A stretch of DNA of 64,000 bases from Actinoplanes aureus (GCF_015704865.1 NZ_JADQTO010000029.1:58901-122900); one strand, 5' to 3'; positions 1-8,602 are shown, counted from the stretch's first letter. A program made the numbers and translations. Notes: a model not told the origin generated them from the letters alone.

Positions 1-7
1 GTGAGTT

Positions 8-664
8 TCATCGGATCCGGTACCCCACTCCCGGCTCGGTCAGCACCACCGGCGGATCACCCAGTTTGCGGCGCAGTTTGAGGATCGTCATCCGTACCGC
101 GTGGGTGAACGGGTCGGCGTTCTCGTCCCACGCCTTCTCCAGCAGCGTCTCCGCGGAGACCGCCGTGCCGTCGGCGCGCAGCAACTCGGCCAGCACCGCG
201 AACTCCTTGCGGGACAGCGGCACGTAGCGCCCGTCCCGGTGTAACTCCCGCCGGTACGGGTCCAGGCTGATCCCGGCCCGTCGCAGAATCGGCGGCGCGG
301 CCGGTCGGGCCCGCCGCCCGAGTGCCGCCACCCGCGCGGACAGTTCCCGGAAGGCGAACGGTTTCGGCAGGTAGTCGTCGGCGCCGAGGGCCAGCCCGGT
401 GACCCGGTCGTCCACCCCGGCGGCCGCGGTCAGCATCAGCACCCGGATGTCGGCCTTGCGTTCGGCGAGCACCTGGCACACCTTGTCGCCGTGCACGACT
501 GGTACATCCCGGTCCAGGACCACCACGTCGTAGTCGTTGACGTCGATCCGTTCCAGGGCGGAGCCGCCGTCGTAGACGACGTCGACCGCGTGGGCCTCGT
601 GCCGTAGCCCCTGCGCCACTGCGTCGGCGAGCAGCGGCTCGTCCTCCACCACCAGGATCCGCAT
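8..664 (-). CDS. OmpR/PhoB-family response regulator
   Basis: A 218-aa two-component response regulator. The receiver domain (about 1-115) shows the acidic pair E7-D8, phospho-acceptor D51, T79 and the switch lysine K101 in LPKPF. A winged-helix DNA-binding domain (about 125-218) ends in the usual GVGYRIR. The ATG start at 664 is 88 bp from a divergent export operon (753-4219), with a palindrome between them, so control of that operon is a reasonable inference. No sensor kinase is visible; such a gene usually lies next to the regulator and may be just off the left edge, since this gene stops at position 8. Confidence 0.92.
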   Translation of the reverse strand: MRILVVEDEPLLADAVAQGLRHEAHAVDVVYDGGSALERIDVNDYDVVVLDRDVPVVHGDKVCQVLAERKADIRVLMLTAAAGVDDRVTGLALGADDYLPKPFAFRELSARVAALGRRARPAAPPILRRAGISLDPYRRELHRDGRYVPLSRKEFAVLAELLRADGTAVSAETLLEKAWDENADPFTHAVRMTILKLRRKLGDPPVVLTEPGVGYRIR

Positions 665-698
665 GCCCCCATACTGGCCCGCCGCGGTGTCAACTCGC

Positions 699-718
699 CG
701 TCATCGTTTTTGATGACG
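699..718. promoter_or_regulatory. Palindrome between the divergent regulator and export operon
   Basis: A perfect 7-bp inverted repeat, CGTCATC and GATGACG, is separated by GTTTTT. It lies between the response regulator start (664) and the lipoprotein start (753). Position and symmetry suggest an operator for the adjacent regulator or a shared promoter element. OmpR-type proteins more often bind direct repeats, so this remains inference. Confidence 0.4.
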
Positions 719-752
719 CCAGGGAAACCGGCCCGTCGCTTCACTGCGTTGC

Positions 753-1328
753 ATGGACACGACGACGAGATGGAGAACGAAAGCGGCTCTCTGCGTACTG
801 CTCGCGGCACTGGCGACGGGCTGCGCGAAGCCCGCGGAGAGCCCCGGCGTGGCGACCGCGGCGAGCGGCGACCCGAAGACCACCAGTACCGCGACACCGA
901 AGCCGAGCGTCGATCCGGACGCGCCGGTCAAGTACTCGCGATGCATGCGGGAGAACGGCATGACCTGGTTCCCCGATCCCGAGGACGGCCAGCTGACGGT
1001 CGCCGTACCGTCCGATGTCGACCGGGAGAAGATGGCGGCCGCCGAGAAGGCGTGCCGGCAGTACGCGCCGGACGGCGGGGAGAGGCCGGAGCCGGATCCG
1101 GAGGCGATCGAGCTGACCCGGCAGATGGCCAAGTGCATGCGCGAGAACGGCGTGCCGAACTTCCCGGACCCGCAGCCGGACGGCGGCCTCGCGATCGACG
1201 GCGACAAGCTCGGCACCGGGCCCGGCGATCCCACCTTCGACAAGGCCGAGCAGGCCTGCTCGAGATACCGGCCGTCCGGCGCGGTGGAGCGCCACGTCGA
1301 GAAGCCGGGCGGGAGTGGTGGGGCATGA
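753..1328 (+). CDS. Secreted lipoprotein with duplicated CMRENG/FPDP motif
   Basis: A 191-aa predicted lipoprotein. The signal peptide has a hydrophobic core and the lipobox LATGC, with lipidation expected at C24. The mature part holds two tandem copies of a module containing CMRENG, then FPDP, and later an AC-x-x-Y motif, so it arose by internal duplication. It is the first gene of an operon with an HlyD-like protein (ATGA overlap at 1325), an ABC ATPase and a permease. An extracytoplasmic accessory or sensor role in export is inferred; the substrate is unknown. Confidence 0.75.
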   Translation: MDTTTRWRTKAALCVLLAALATGCAKPAESPGVATAASGDPKTTSTATPKPSVDPDAPVKYSRCMRENGMTWFPDPEDGQLTVAVPSDVDREKMAAAEKACRQYAPDGGERPEPDPEAIELTRQMAKCMRENGVPNFPDPQPDGGLAIDGDKLGTGPGDPTFDKAEQACSRYRPSGAVERHVEKPGGSGGA

Positions 1329-2377
1329 GACGGCGTACCACCGTGGGCCTGGCCGCGGTTCTGACGGCAGGGGCGGCGGCCGCGGCGGTGATCGTGGCCG
1401 GTCTGCCCGAGGCGGAGAGCGGCACTGGATCAGGCAGCACCCTGCCCACCACGACCGAGCAAGTCAAGAAGGAGACGCTCGTCGACACCGAGAGCCACGA
1501 CGGGTCCCTCGGGTACGGCGACAGCACCACCCTCACCACCCGGCTGTCCGGCACGGTGACCGGCCTGCCGGCGACCGGCGCGACGATCAAGCGGGGCAAG
1601 GCGCTCTATCACCTGGACAACGATCCCGTGGTGCTGCTGTACGGCTCGCTCCCCGCATACCGCGACCTGTCACCCGGCGTGGAGGGAGCCGACGTCAAGC
1701 AGTTCGAGAAGAACCTGTGGGCGCTGGGCTACCGCGGCTTCGACGTCGACGACGAGTACACCTCGGCGACCGCCGACGCCGTCGAGGACTGGCAGGACGA
1801 CCTCGGGCTGACCGAGACCGGCACGGTCGAACTCGGCCGGGTCGTCTACCGATCCGGCCCGGTACGCGCCGACGCGCAAACCGCCACGGTCGGTGAGGCG
1901 GCGCAACCCGGCGCCGAGATGCTGGAGGTCACCGGCACCGGACGGGTCGCCACGGTGGAACTCGACATGGGCGACCAGCGACTGGCGAAGAAGGGCGCCG
2001 CCGTCCAGGTCACCCTCCCCGACGGCAAGGCCGTCCCCGGAAAGATCAGCGATGTCACGACGTTCGTCGACACGTCCGACAACCCGAACGAGGAGGACAC
2101 CACCAAGCTGCGCCTGAGCATCACCTTCGGCAAGGCACCGGGCGGCCTGGACGAGGCCTCGGTGACGGTCGCCTTCACCTCCTCACAGCGGGAGAACGTG
2201 CTGACCGTCCCGGTCAACGCGCTGCTCGCGCTCGCCGAGGGCGGGTACGGCGTACAGGTGGTAGAAGCCGCCACCACCCGCACCGTCGCGGTGGTGACCG
2301 GCCTGTTCGCCGACGGCCGGGTCGAGGTCTCCGGTGGCGGGCTCACCGAGGGCATGACGGTCGGAGTGCCGGAATGA
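1325..2377 (+). CDS. HlyD/MFP-type periplasmic adaptor with peptidoglycan-binding domain
   Basis: A 350-aa protein whose ATG at 1325 overlaps the upstream stop. An N-terminal membrane anchor (about 6-27) precedes a region with the YGDSTTL and SGTVTGLPATG motifs typical of actinobacterial adaptor proteins. A PG_binding_1-like domain follows (about 115-175, with DVKQFEKNLWALGY), then a beta-barrel C-terminus. In MacA-like systems this protein links the ABC transporter to the cell envelope; here it overlaps the ATPase gene by ATGA at 2374. Longer upstream extensions of this frame are read-through, not gene. Confidence 0.85.
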   Translation: MRRRTTVGLAAVLTAGAAAAAVIVAGLPEAESGTGSGSTLPTTTEQVKKETLVDTESHDGSLGYGDSTTLTTRLSGTVTGLPATGATIKRGKALYHLDNDPVVLLYGSLPAYRDLSPGVEGADVKQFEKNLWALGYRGFDVDDEYTSATADAVEDWQDDLGLTETGTVELGRVVYRSGPVRADAQTATVGEAAQPGAEMLEVTGTGRVATVELDMGDQRLAKKGAAVQVTLPDGKAVPGKISDVTTFVDTSDNPNEEDTTKLRLSITFGKAPGGLDEASVTVAFTSSQRENVLTVPVNALLALAEGGYGVQVVEAATTRTVAVVTGLFADGRVEVSGGGLTEGMTVGVPE

Positions 2378-3033
2378 GCCCGGTCATCGAGCTGGCCGGG
2401 GTCACCAAGACGTACCCGGGTGGCGTCACCGCGCTGCGCGACGTCGACCTGACCGTCGAGCCGGGTGAGCTGATCGCCATCGTCGGTCCGTCCGGTTCCG
2501 GCAAGTCCACCATGCTGCACCTGATCGGCACGCTGGACCGGCCGTCCACCGGCACGGTACGCATCGACGGCTTCGACGTGGCCTCGCTGTCCGACCGGCA
2601 GCTCTCCGCGTTGCGGGCCGGCCGGATCGGGTTCGTGTTCCAGCAGTTCCACCTGGCCCCGGGGCGGGACGCGGTCGCCAACGTGGCCGACGGGCTGCTC
2701 TACGCGGGAGTACCGAAGAAGGAGCGTGAGCGGCGCGCCGAGGCCGCCCTGGTCAGGGTCGGTCTCGGTGACCGGCTCGGGCACCGCCCGCACCAGCTCT
2801 CCGGCGGCGAGCGGCAGCGCGTCGCCATCGCCCGGGCGGTGGCCGGTGATCCGGCGGTGCTGCTCGCCGACGAACCCACCGGCAACCTGGACTCGACGGC
2901 CGGCGCCGGGGTGGTGCAGCTGCTGCGCGAGCTGAACGCGGCCGGCACCACCGTCCTGGTCATCACCCACGACCACGAGATCGCCGACGCGCTGCCGAGG
3001 CAGGTCCCGATGCTGGACGGGCAGGTGGTCTGA
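2374..3033 (+). CDS. MacB/LolD-type ABC transporter ATP-binding protein
   Basis: A 219-aa ATPase of the MacB/LolD/FtsE class. It has Walker A GPSGSGKST (39-47), Q-loop Q90, signature LSGGERQR (142-149), Walker B AVLLADEP (161-168) and an H-loop histidine in ITHDHE. It would energise the permease encoded one base downstream (3035). Its start overlaps the adaptor stop, so the four genes are almost certainly one transcript. The likely role is efflux of a small molecule or peptide; the substrate cannot be read from sequence. Confidence 0.93.
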   Translation: MSPVIELAGVTKTYPGGVTALRDVDLTVEPGELIAIVGPSGSGKSTMLHLIGTLDRPSTGTVRIDGFDVASLSDRQLSALRAGRIGFVFQQFHLAPGRDAVANVADGLLYAGVPKKERERRAEAALVRVGLGDRLGHRPHQLSGGERQRVAIARAVAGDPAVLLADEPTGNLDSTAGAGVVQLLRELNAAGTTVLVITHDHEIADALPRQVPMLDGQVV

Positions 3034-3034
3034 G

Positions 3035-4219
3035 ATGCCTCCACCGCAACCCGCCCGACTGCACCCGGCCGACCTGATGCGCCTCGGTGGTACGGGTCTG
3101 CGTGCCCGTCCGCTGCGCGCCGTCCTGTCCGCCCTGGGTATCGCGATCGGTATCGCCGCGATGGTCTCGGTGGTCGGCATCTCCACGTCCAGCCGGGCGA
3201 GCCTGGACCGCACCCTGGCCGCGCTCGGCACCAACATGCTGACCGTCTCGCCCGGCAACACCATGTTCGGCGACACGGCGACCCTGCCCGACGAGGCCCT
3301 CGGCATGATCGAACGGATCGGGCCGGTGACCTCGGCGACCGCCACCGGCAAGGTCGAGGACGCCTCGATCTACCGTACGGACCGGATCCCGGAGGGCCAG
3401 ACCGGCGGGTTGTCCCTGCTCGCGGCGCAGCTCGACCTGCTCGCCACGGTCGGTGCCGACCTCGCGCACGGGACCTGGTTGAACGCGGCAACGGCCCGGT
3501 ACCCGGCGGTGGTCCTCGGCGCCGCGGCGGCCCGGCGGCTCGGTGACGTGCCGAGCGTCTACATCGGAGGCCGCTGGTACACGGTGGTCGGCGTCCTGGA
3601 CGGCGTGCCGCTGGCCCCGGAGCTCGACAACGCGGTCCTGGTCGGGTGGGACGCCGCCAAGGCGTACCTGGACTTCGACGGGCACGCCACCACCGTCTAC
3701 ACCCGGTCCGTCGAGTCGCAGGTCGAGGCCGTCCGGGCGGTGCTGGCCCCGACCGCCAACCCGGAGAGCCCGGACGAGGTGCAGGTCTCCCGGCCCTCCG
3801 ACGCGCTCGCCGCGCAGCGGGCCACCAACCAGACCTTCACCGCGCTGCTGCTCGGGCTCGGTGCGGTGGCGCTGCTGGTCGGCGGCATCGGTGTCGCCAA
3901 CACCATGGTGATCTCGGTGCTGGAACGGCGGGCCGAGATCGGGCTGCGCCGTTCGCTCGGCGCGACCCGCGGTCAGATCCGCACCCAGTTCGTCTCCGAG
4001 TCGCTGCTGTTGTCGCTGCTCGGCGGTGTCGGCGGGGTGCTCGGCGGGTTCGCGGTGACGCTGGTCTACGCCACCACCCAGCAGTGGCCGGCGGTCGTAC
4101 CGCTGTGGGCGGCCGGCGGCGGGCTGGCCGCGACCCTGCTGATCGGCGCGATCGCCGGCCTGTACCCGGCCATCCGGGCCGCCCGGCTGGCACCGACCGA
4201 GGCGCTGGCCGCGGCCTAG
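3035..4219 (+). CDS. MacB-like ABC transporter permease (FtsX/MacB_PCD)
   Basis: A 394-aa permease. One N-terminal transmembrane helix (about 27-47) is followed by a large extracytoplasmic MacB_PCD-type domain (about 50-255). Three C-terminal helices (from about residue 265) form the FtsX fold, with the family motif ERRAEIGLRRSLGATRGQI between the first two. It completes the lipoprotein-adaptor-ATPase-permease operon. Its stop overlaps the convergent methyltransferase stop by four bases (4216-4219). Confidence 0.92.
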   Translation: MPPPQPARLHPADLMRLGGTGLRARPLRAVLSALGIAIGIAAMVSVVGISTSSRASLDRTLAALGTNMLTVSPGNTMFGDTATLPDEALGMIERIGPVTSATATGKVEDASIYRTDRIPEGQTGGLSLLAAQLDLLATVGADLAHGTWLNAATARYPAVVLGAAAARRLGDVPSVYIGGRWYTVVGVLDGVPLAPELDNAVLVGWDAAKAYLDFDGHATTVYTRSVESQVEAVRAVLAPTANPESPDEVQVSRPSDALAAQRATNQTFTALLLGLGAVALLVGGIGVANTMVISVLERRAEIGLRRSLGATRGQIRTQFVSESLLLSLLGGVGGVLGGFAVTLVYATTQQWPAVVPLWAAGGGLAATLLIGAIAGLYPAIRAARLAPTEALAAA

Positions 4220-4965
4220 CGTGCCGGCGTCGCCACGACGAGGTGGGCTTCGATGGGCACGGCGACACTGCCGCCGATCCCGACGAAGCCCGCCATCGCG
4301 GCCCGGCAGGCCGCGGTGATCCGTTCGTTCGCCGTGACACCCAGGGGCAGCAGCTCACCGGTCACGAACGCGTCGATCGACGGTGCCCGGGTCGCGCCGA
4401 CCCACGAGTCGAACCGATCGACGCGCAGCCCGGCCTGCTCCAACCAGCCGGCCAGCTCGTCCGGGTCACCGGCGGCGAAGTAGGCACCGATCAGCTCGGC
4501 GTGCTCGGGCACCGCCTCGGTGAACACCCGATATCCGGCACTGTGCGAGAGCCGCCCCGGCACCTGGACCGCGACCCGGCCGGCCACCCGGCCCATCTCC
4601 CGCAGCGCCGCCACCCGGTCGGCGAAGAACATCAGCGCCGCCTGCGACAGCGCCACGTCGAAGGCGCGGTCGCCGAACGGCAACGCGTGCGCGTCACCCG
4701 GCTCCCACCGCAGATCCGGGCGGATCCGCCGGGCCACCGCGAGCATCGCGTCGCTGCGGTCTACGCCGACGGTGGTGCCGGCCCGGTCGGCCGCGGTCCG
4801 GGCCACGATCCCGGTGCCGCACGCGACGTCCAGCACACGTTCGCCGGGCCGCACTCCGGCGGCCTCGACCAGACGCCGCGCCCACTCCCCGAAGAGCGCC
4901 GGCACGAACGTCGACTCGTAGAAGTCGGCGGCCTCCGCCGACAAGGCGTAAGTCTGTTCGGTCAT
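4216..4965 (-). CDS. Class I SAM-dependent methyltransferase
   Basis: A 249-aa methyltransferase of the Methyltransf_11/25 type. Motif I is VLDVACGTG, followed by an acidic strand end (GVDRSDAM) and a GDAHALPF motif II/III region, as in UbiE-like small-molecule methyltransferases. The ATG at 4965 gives the natural MTEQTYALS start; upstream codons in frame extend into the promoter of the divergent HxlR gene. The substrate is unknown. Divergence across 92 bp from an HxlR regulator suggests the two are a regulated pair. Confidence 0.85.
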   Translation of the reverse strand: MTEQTYALSAEAADFYESTFVPALFGEWARRLVEAAGVRPGERVLDVACGTGIVARTAADRAGTTVGVDRSDAMLAVARRIRPDLRWEPGDAHALPFGDRAFDVALSQAALMFFADRVAALREMGRVAGRVAVQVPGRLSHSAGYRVFTEAVPEHAELIGAYFAAGDPDELAGWLEQAGLRVDRFDSWVGATRAPSIDAFVTGELLPLGVTANERITAACRAAMAGFVGIGGSVAVPIEAHLVVATPAR

Positions 4966-5057
4966 GCCCTCAGACAAGCAGCGCGGATGCTGTCCGGAAA
5001 GTTCGAATAGTGGACCCGGCCTTGGCACGTCGCGCACCGCGGCCGGATCGTGGGGTG

Positions 5058-5696
5058 ATGCGAGGTTACGGGCAGTACTGTCCGATCGCCCTGGCCGCCG
5101 AGGTCTTCGCCGAACGATGGACCCCGATCATCATCCGGAACCTGCACCTCGGCTGCGGGCGGTTCACCGAGATCCTGGACGGCGCGCCGGGGCTGCCGCG
5201 CAGCGTGCTCGTGCAGCGGCTGCGCCTGCTGGAACGCACCGGCGTCGTGTGCCGCACGCAGAACGGACGATCCACCGCATACGCCCTGACCGACTGCGGC
5301 CACGAACTGGCCGAGGTGTGCCTCACGCTGGGCGCCTGGGGCGCCCGCTGGCGTTCGGTGCGCCCCGAGGACCAGGACCCCTACCTCGCGCTCTGGACAC
5401 TCTCCCGGATGATCACGCCGGAGCTGGTGCCGCGGCCGCGGGTGGTCGTCCTCTTCCAGATCACCGACCGGTCGCCGCCGAACCGCTTCTGGCTCGTCCT
5501 GTCCCGCACCGGCAACGAGGTCTGCGCCCATCCGCCGGGCTTCATCGAGGATGGGCAGGTGGTCACCGACACCGCCGGCGTGGTCCGCTGGTATGCCAGC
5601 GAAACCGCCCTGACCGGGCGAATCACAGCACCGCGCTGGCTACGCACGTCACTCACGGCATGGGGTCATTTAAACCCCTATGCCGGGTACGCGTAA
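5058..5696 (+). CDS. HxlR-family transcriptional regulator
   Basis: A 212-aa regulator. The N-terminal HxlR winged helix starts MRGYGQYCPIA and contains the family ERWTPIIIRNL helix and the wing segment. C8 matches the conserved cysteine used for redox or electrophile sensing in some HxlR proteins. About 100 C-terminal residues resemble the SCP2-like extension seen in long actinobacterial HxlR proteins. I chose the ATG at 5058, preceded by GGGG, over the GTG at 5010. The likely target is the divergent methyltransferase promoter. Confidence 0.88.
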   Translation: MRGYGQYCPIALAAEVFAERWTPIIIRNLHLGCGRFTEILDGAPGLPRSVLVQRLRLLERTGVVCRTQNGRSTAYALTDCGHELAEVCLTLGAWGARWRSVRPEDQDPYLALWTLSRMITPELVPRPRVVVLFQITDRSPPNRFWLVLSRTGNEVCAHPPGFIEDGQVVTDTAGVVRWYASETALTGRITAPRWLRTSLTAWGHLNPYAGYA

Positions 5697-5895
5697 TTGC
5701 CCGTCCCCAACCCCATTTTGAACCGTCCCCGCTTGCCCGCGCGACGATGTGCCCGCTCGCGGCCCCACCGCGCGCGCCGGGCTGATCAGCCCGGCGCCGC
5801 GCGCCACCTTCCCGGTCCCGGCGGCCGCGTTGCGGCCGTGAGCGGGCAGGTGGCCGCGTGGTGAATCGGGGACGGCCCACGTTTGGGGACGGCCG
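5697..5895. repeat. MITE-like imperfect inverted-repeat element
   Basis: About 195 bp fill the gap between two convergent genes and fold back on themselves. CCGTCCCCAA at 5701-5710 pairs with its complement at 5883-5892, CCGTCCCCG at 5723-5731 with 5867-5875, and 5751-5764 with 5834-5847 (one mismatch), all around nearly the same centre. Inside lies a perfect 24-bp palindrome at 5774-5797, centred on TGATCA. The layout resembles a non-autonomous transposable element or a BIME-like repeat. No clear target-site duplication is visible. It may also serve as a bidirectional terminator. Confidence 0.6.
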
Positions 5896-5915
5896 ATACG
5901 CGTACCGGAAAGGTG

Positions 5916-6800
5916 TTATTTGTCGGAGGTGACCGGGCGCGTCAAGGAAACGCTGTTGCCCATGCACAGGCCGGGTTCTTTGCCGAGTTTCTCGGCGATC
6001 TGCAGGCAGCGGGCCACCTGGTCGACGCTCGCGTCGGTCCGGGTGATCTCCGCCCGGGTCTTCGCGTTCGCCTTGTCGATCTCCAGGTTGCGGGCCTCGA
6101 GGATCTTCTGACCGTAGGCGGCGATCGCCTGCGTGGTCGGCTCGTCGTAGCGCGGCGACTCGAACGCCACCGACTTCACCACGATCTCATCGCCCAGCGC
6201 CGTGGTGAGCGCCTTGGTCAGCGTCTCCTTGTAGGTCTTGTTCAGGTCCGGCGCCGGCGCGTCACCGCTTGTCACGTCGACCGAGCCGAGCGGGTCGAAG
6301 GCGGCGAAGATCGACGTCATGGCCCCGTTGATCTGCGGGTTGACCCGGCGCTCGACGAACACCTCGAACCGGGTCATGTCACCCACCTCGCGGTAGGCGG
6401 CCCAGTTCTCCGGGGCCTTCTCCGACTTCGCCGACCACTCGATCTGCACCGGGATGCAGGCCCGCCGCTGCGCCGCGATGGTCACCCACACGCAGCCCTC
6501 GCCCAGGTGGGCGTAGGTCTGGCCGGACGCGTCCCACTCGTCGATGTCCTGCCACGGTGCTGTCCACTGAAGACCGGCGCCGGTGGTCCGCCCGGTGGGT
6601 TTGCCCCAGCTGGTCACGATGCCGACGTTGCGGGTCGGCACCACCGAGATGCACGACACCACGATGAAGGCGAATGCCAGAAAGAGCGAGCCGCCGAACG
6701 TCAGCCAGGCGTTGCGGCGGAACTTGTCGGCCTTGCCGACGAGAGCGGTGACGAGAGCGAACAGAGCGACGGCGCCGAGGATGATGCCGAGGACGAACAA
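5916..6800 (-). CDS. SPFH/band-7 domain membrane protein
   Basis: A 294-aa membrane protein. Two N-terminal hydrophobic segments (about 2-21 and 36-55) precede an SPFH domain starting VVPTRNVGIVTSWGKP, with later LTKALTTALGDEIVVKSV and a helical part rich in A, E, K and R. Prohibitin/stomatin relatives scaffold membrane microdomains or proteases. The start is TTG at 6800, 11 nt after AGGAG; an ATC codon 6 nt upstream is nearer to that site, so the exact start is uncertain. A small membrane protein gene lies 5 bp upstream in the same operon. Confidence 0.8.
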   Translation of the reverse strand: MFVLGIILGAVALFALVTALVGKADKFRRNAWLTFGGSLFLAFAFIVVSCISVVPTRNVGIVTSWGKPTGRTTGAGLQWTAPWQDIDEWDASGQTYAHLGEGCVWVTIAAQRRACIPVQIEWSAKSEKAPENWAAYREVGDMTRFEVFVERRVNPQINGAMTSIFAAFDPLGSVDVTSGDAPAPDLNKTYKETLTKALTTALGDEIVVKSVAFESPRYDEPTTQAIAAYGQKILEARNLEIDKANAKTRAEITRTDASVDQVARCLQIAEKLGKEPGLCMGNSVSLTRPVTSDK

Positions 6801-6805
6801 CGAGA

Positions 6806-7066
6806 TCAGAACTCCTGCTCAGTATGGGCGGCGCGGTGCGCGGCCAGGATGCGCTGGGCCCGATCACGCAGATCGAGCGCGTCCGGCGTCTCGACGAGAT
6901 CGGCCGCGAGCGCGATGGCATCGCGGTACCGGGCGGCGCGCAGCGCCTCCCGCGTCCGGGCGGTGCCGATGGAGAACCCGATCAGCACGCCGGCGGCCAC
7001 CCCGAGGGCAGCCACACCGAACACCAGCACCGCGATCATGCTGGTCAGGATAGAGGAGTGGATCAA
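6806..7066 (-). CDS. Small single-pass membrane protein, SPFH partner
   Basis: An 86-aa protein from TTG 7066, or 77 aa from ATG 7039, which seems equally likely. It has one N-terminal transmembrane helix (GVAALGVAAGVLIGFSIG) and a charged helical cytoplasmic tail rich in Ala, Arg and Asp. It lies 5 bp upstream of the SPFH gene, and its C-terminal codons supply that gene's AGGAG, so the pair is probably translationally coupled. No family recognised; a partner or assembly role for the SPFH protein is inference. Confidence 0.6.
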   Translation of the reverse strand: MIHSSILTSMIAVLVFGVAALGVAAGVLIGFSIGTARTREALRAARYRDAIALAADLVETPDALDLRDRAQRILAAHRAAHTEQEF

Positions 7067-7067
7067 G

Positions 7068-7892
7068 TCAGCGCTTGCGCGCCACCCCGCCGATCATCGT
7101 GTAGTAGCTGTCCTTCTGCGCCGCCTCGGCCTCCGGGCCCGGCCGCCAGTCGGCCAGCGGCACCAGGCCCGGCTCCACCATCTCGAAGTCGCCGAAATAC
7201 GCCTCGATCTCGGAGCGCCGCCGCCACCGGCCGGTGCCCAAGGTCTCGTTGAACACCCGCTCGGCGTCGTGCACCTTCGCCGAGATGTCCGGATGCTCCT
7301 CCGCCGGGTCCCAGAAGTGAATGATCGCCAGATGGCTGCCCGACGGCAACGCGTCCCGCAGCGACGCAGCGATCTTGCCCGGGTCCTCGGAGTCGTGCAG
7401 GTGATGCAGGATCGAGAGCAGCAGCAGGCCCACCGGCTCACGGAAATCCAGATAGTCCCGAACCACCGGATGCTCGAGAATCGCCGCCGGCGAGCGCACG
7501 TCACCCTCGATGATCGCGCTGCATCCTTCGTCGGTGAGCAGCGCCCGGCCGTGCACCAGCACCATCGGATCGTTGTCCACGTAGACGGTCCGGGCCGCCG
7601 GGTTCACCTCCCGGGCCACCTGATGCACGTTGGTCTGGGTCGGCAGGCCGGAGCCGATGTCGAGGAACTGGCGGATGCCCCGCTCCGCGGCCAGGAACCG
7701 CACCACCCGGCGCAGGAAGGCGCGACAGGCTCGCCCGGCCTCCTGGGCATCCGGCATGATCTCCAACGCCCGCTGCGCGGCCATCCGGTCGATCGCGAAG
7801 TTGTCCTTGCCGCCGACCATGAAGTCGTAGACCCGGGCGATGCTGGGCGTCGTGACATCGACGCCGGGAGGGATCGGTTCGTCGGCGGTCAC
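7068..7892 (-). CDS. S-adenosyl methyltransferase, PF04672 (DUF574) family
   Basis: A 274-aa protein of the actinobacterial PF04672 family. It has the signature PSIARVYDFMVGGKDNFA near residues 16-33, the SAM-binding FLDIGSGLPT, the acidic VYVDNDPMV and LLLLSILHHL. Its GTG start at 7892 and its length are normal. The family is greatly expanded in actinomycetes and its substrates are mostly unknown. It lies in the same orientation as the two SPFH genes, whose short gap suggests at least partial co-transcription. Confidence 0.9.
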   Translation of the reverse strand: MTADEPIPPGVDVTTPSIARVYDFMVGGKDNFAIDRMAAQRALEIMPDAQEAGRACRAFLRRVVRFLAAERGIRQFLDIGSGLPTQTNVHQVAREVNPAARTVYVDNDPMVLVHGRALLTDEGCSAIIEGDVRSPAAILEHPVVRDYLDFREPVGLLLLSILHHLHDSEDPGKIAASLRDALPSGSHLAIIHFWDPAEEHPDISAKVHDAERVFNETLGTGRWRRRSEIEAYFGDFEMVEPGLVPLADWRPGPEAEAAQKDSYYTMIGGVARKR

Positions 7893-8239
7893 GGTGTGTC
7901 CTTCCGGTGCATCCTCACGGGCGCCGCCGATCTTAATCGAGAAGTGTTCACTTTGGAGACCCGTGGGACCGGAAATGCGGTCCGGTCGCTTTCGCCGCTG
8001 CGGTCCCGCGCCGGGGACACACCTTCAGCCTGGTAGTTCGCGGGACGTCAGGCCTGGCGAAGCCGTTCAGCGACCTAGCCGATCATGTCGGCGCGTTCCG
8101 TCGCCTGGAGGATCGTTATTCGCGGTTGGATGTACGCCATGCAGGATCCGCCGGTTCACGCCTGCCAGGAAGTTCGCGGCACCTGACAACGAGGCGTCGG
8201 CGACGATAATGATCTTTGTCGATTGCTACCGTTCCGGCC
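7893..8239. other. Divergent intergenic region, 347 bp
   Basis: This gap separates the PF04672 methyltransferase (minus) from the accessory module starting at 8240 (plus). It should hold promoters for both. I see no convincing inverted repeat, RNA or conserved coding fragment. Base composition drops toward A/T near 8200, where the accessory module begins. Confidence 0.5.
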
Positions 8240-8602
8240 ATGGCGAGGAGGAACGACCCCAAGGGCCGACGCGGTACGCCGGAGGAGCGAGAGGCGATTG
8301 CGGCGAAGTACCAGGACGCTGTGGCTCAACTCCAGCGAACGGCGTACTGGAACCTGCGCTCGACCATCGCAAGTGTCTGCGTCTTCCTCGGGGTCTTTGC
8401 CATCCTGTTCATCGCCTGGGGTGAAGCCGACGGAGCACGGCTCGTGCCAACCCTGGCGTGTGCAATCGGCGGCGTCTGCGGCGCCGGCGTGTACTTCAGC
8501 AGGCCTTATCCGCTCTTGGTGCGGTGGCTTCTTCTGGCCGCGGTGTCTTTTACTGCCCTTGGCCTCGCTGGGCTGGCGATCGTCGCGGGAACTAGCTCAT
8601 GA
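8240..8602 (+). CDS. Small three-helix membrane protein of accessory module
   Basis: A 120-aa protein starting at ATG 8240 (a TTG at 8216 is the alternative). A charged N-terminus (MARRNDPKGRRGTPEERE) with a short amphipathic helix precedes three hydrophobic segments (about 44-60, 70-86 and 92-115). The last codons overlap the start of the WXG100-like gene (8599), so translation is coupled. No family recognised. With its neighbours it may form a membrane anchor or immunity partner for a type VII-like substrate; that is inference. Confidence 0.6.
   Translation: MARRNDPKGRRGTPEEREAIAAKYQDAVAQLQRTAYWNLRSTIASVCVFLGVFAILFIAWGEADGARLVPTLACAIGGVCGAGVYFSRPYPLLVRWLLLAAVSFTALGLAGLAIVAGTSS

Noticed and set aside
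710..1324. Long N-terminal extension of the HlyD-like protein
   Set aside because: The region belongs to the lipoprotein gene in another frame, and the ATGA overlap at 1325 gives a natural start with a membrane anchor.
5883..8036. 717-codon plus-strand open frame
   Set aside because: It is the antisense shadow of the SPFH, small membrane and PF04672 methyltransferase genes; its protein is Arg/Val/His-rich with no family motif.
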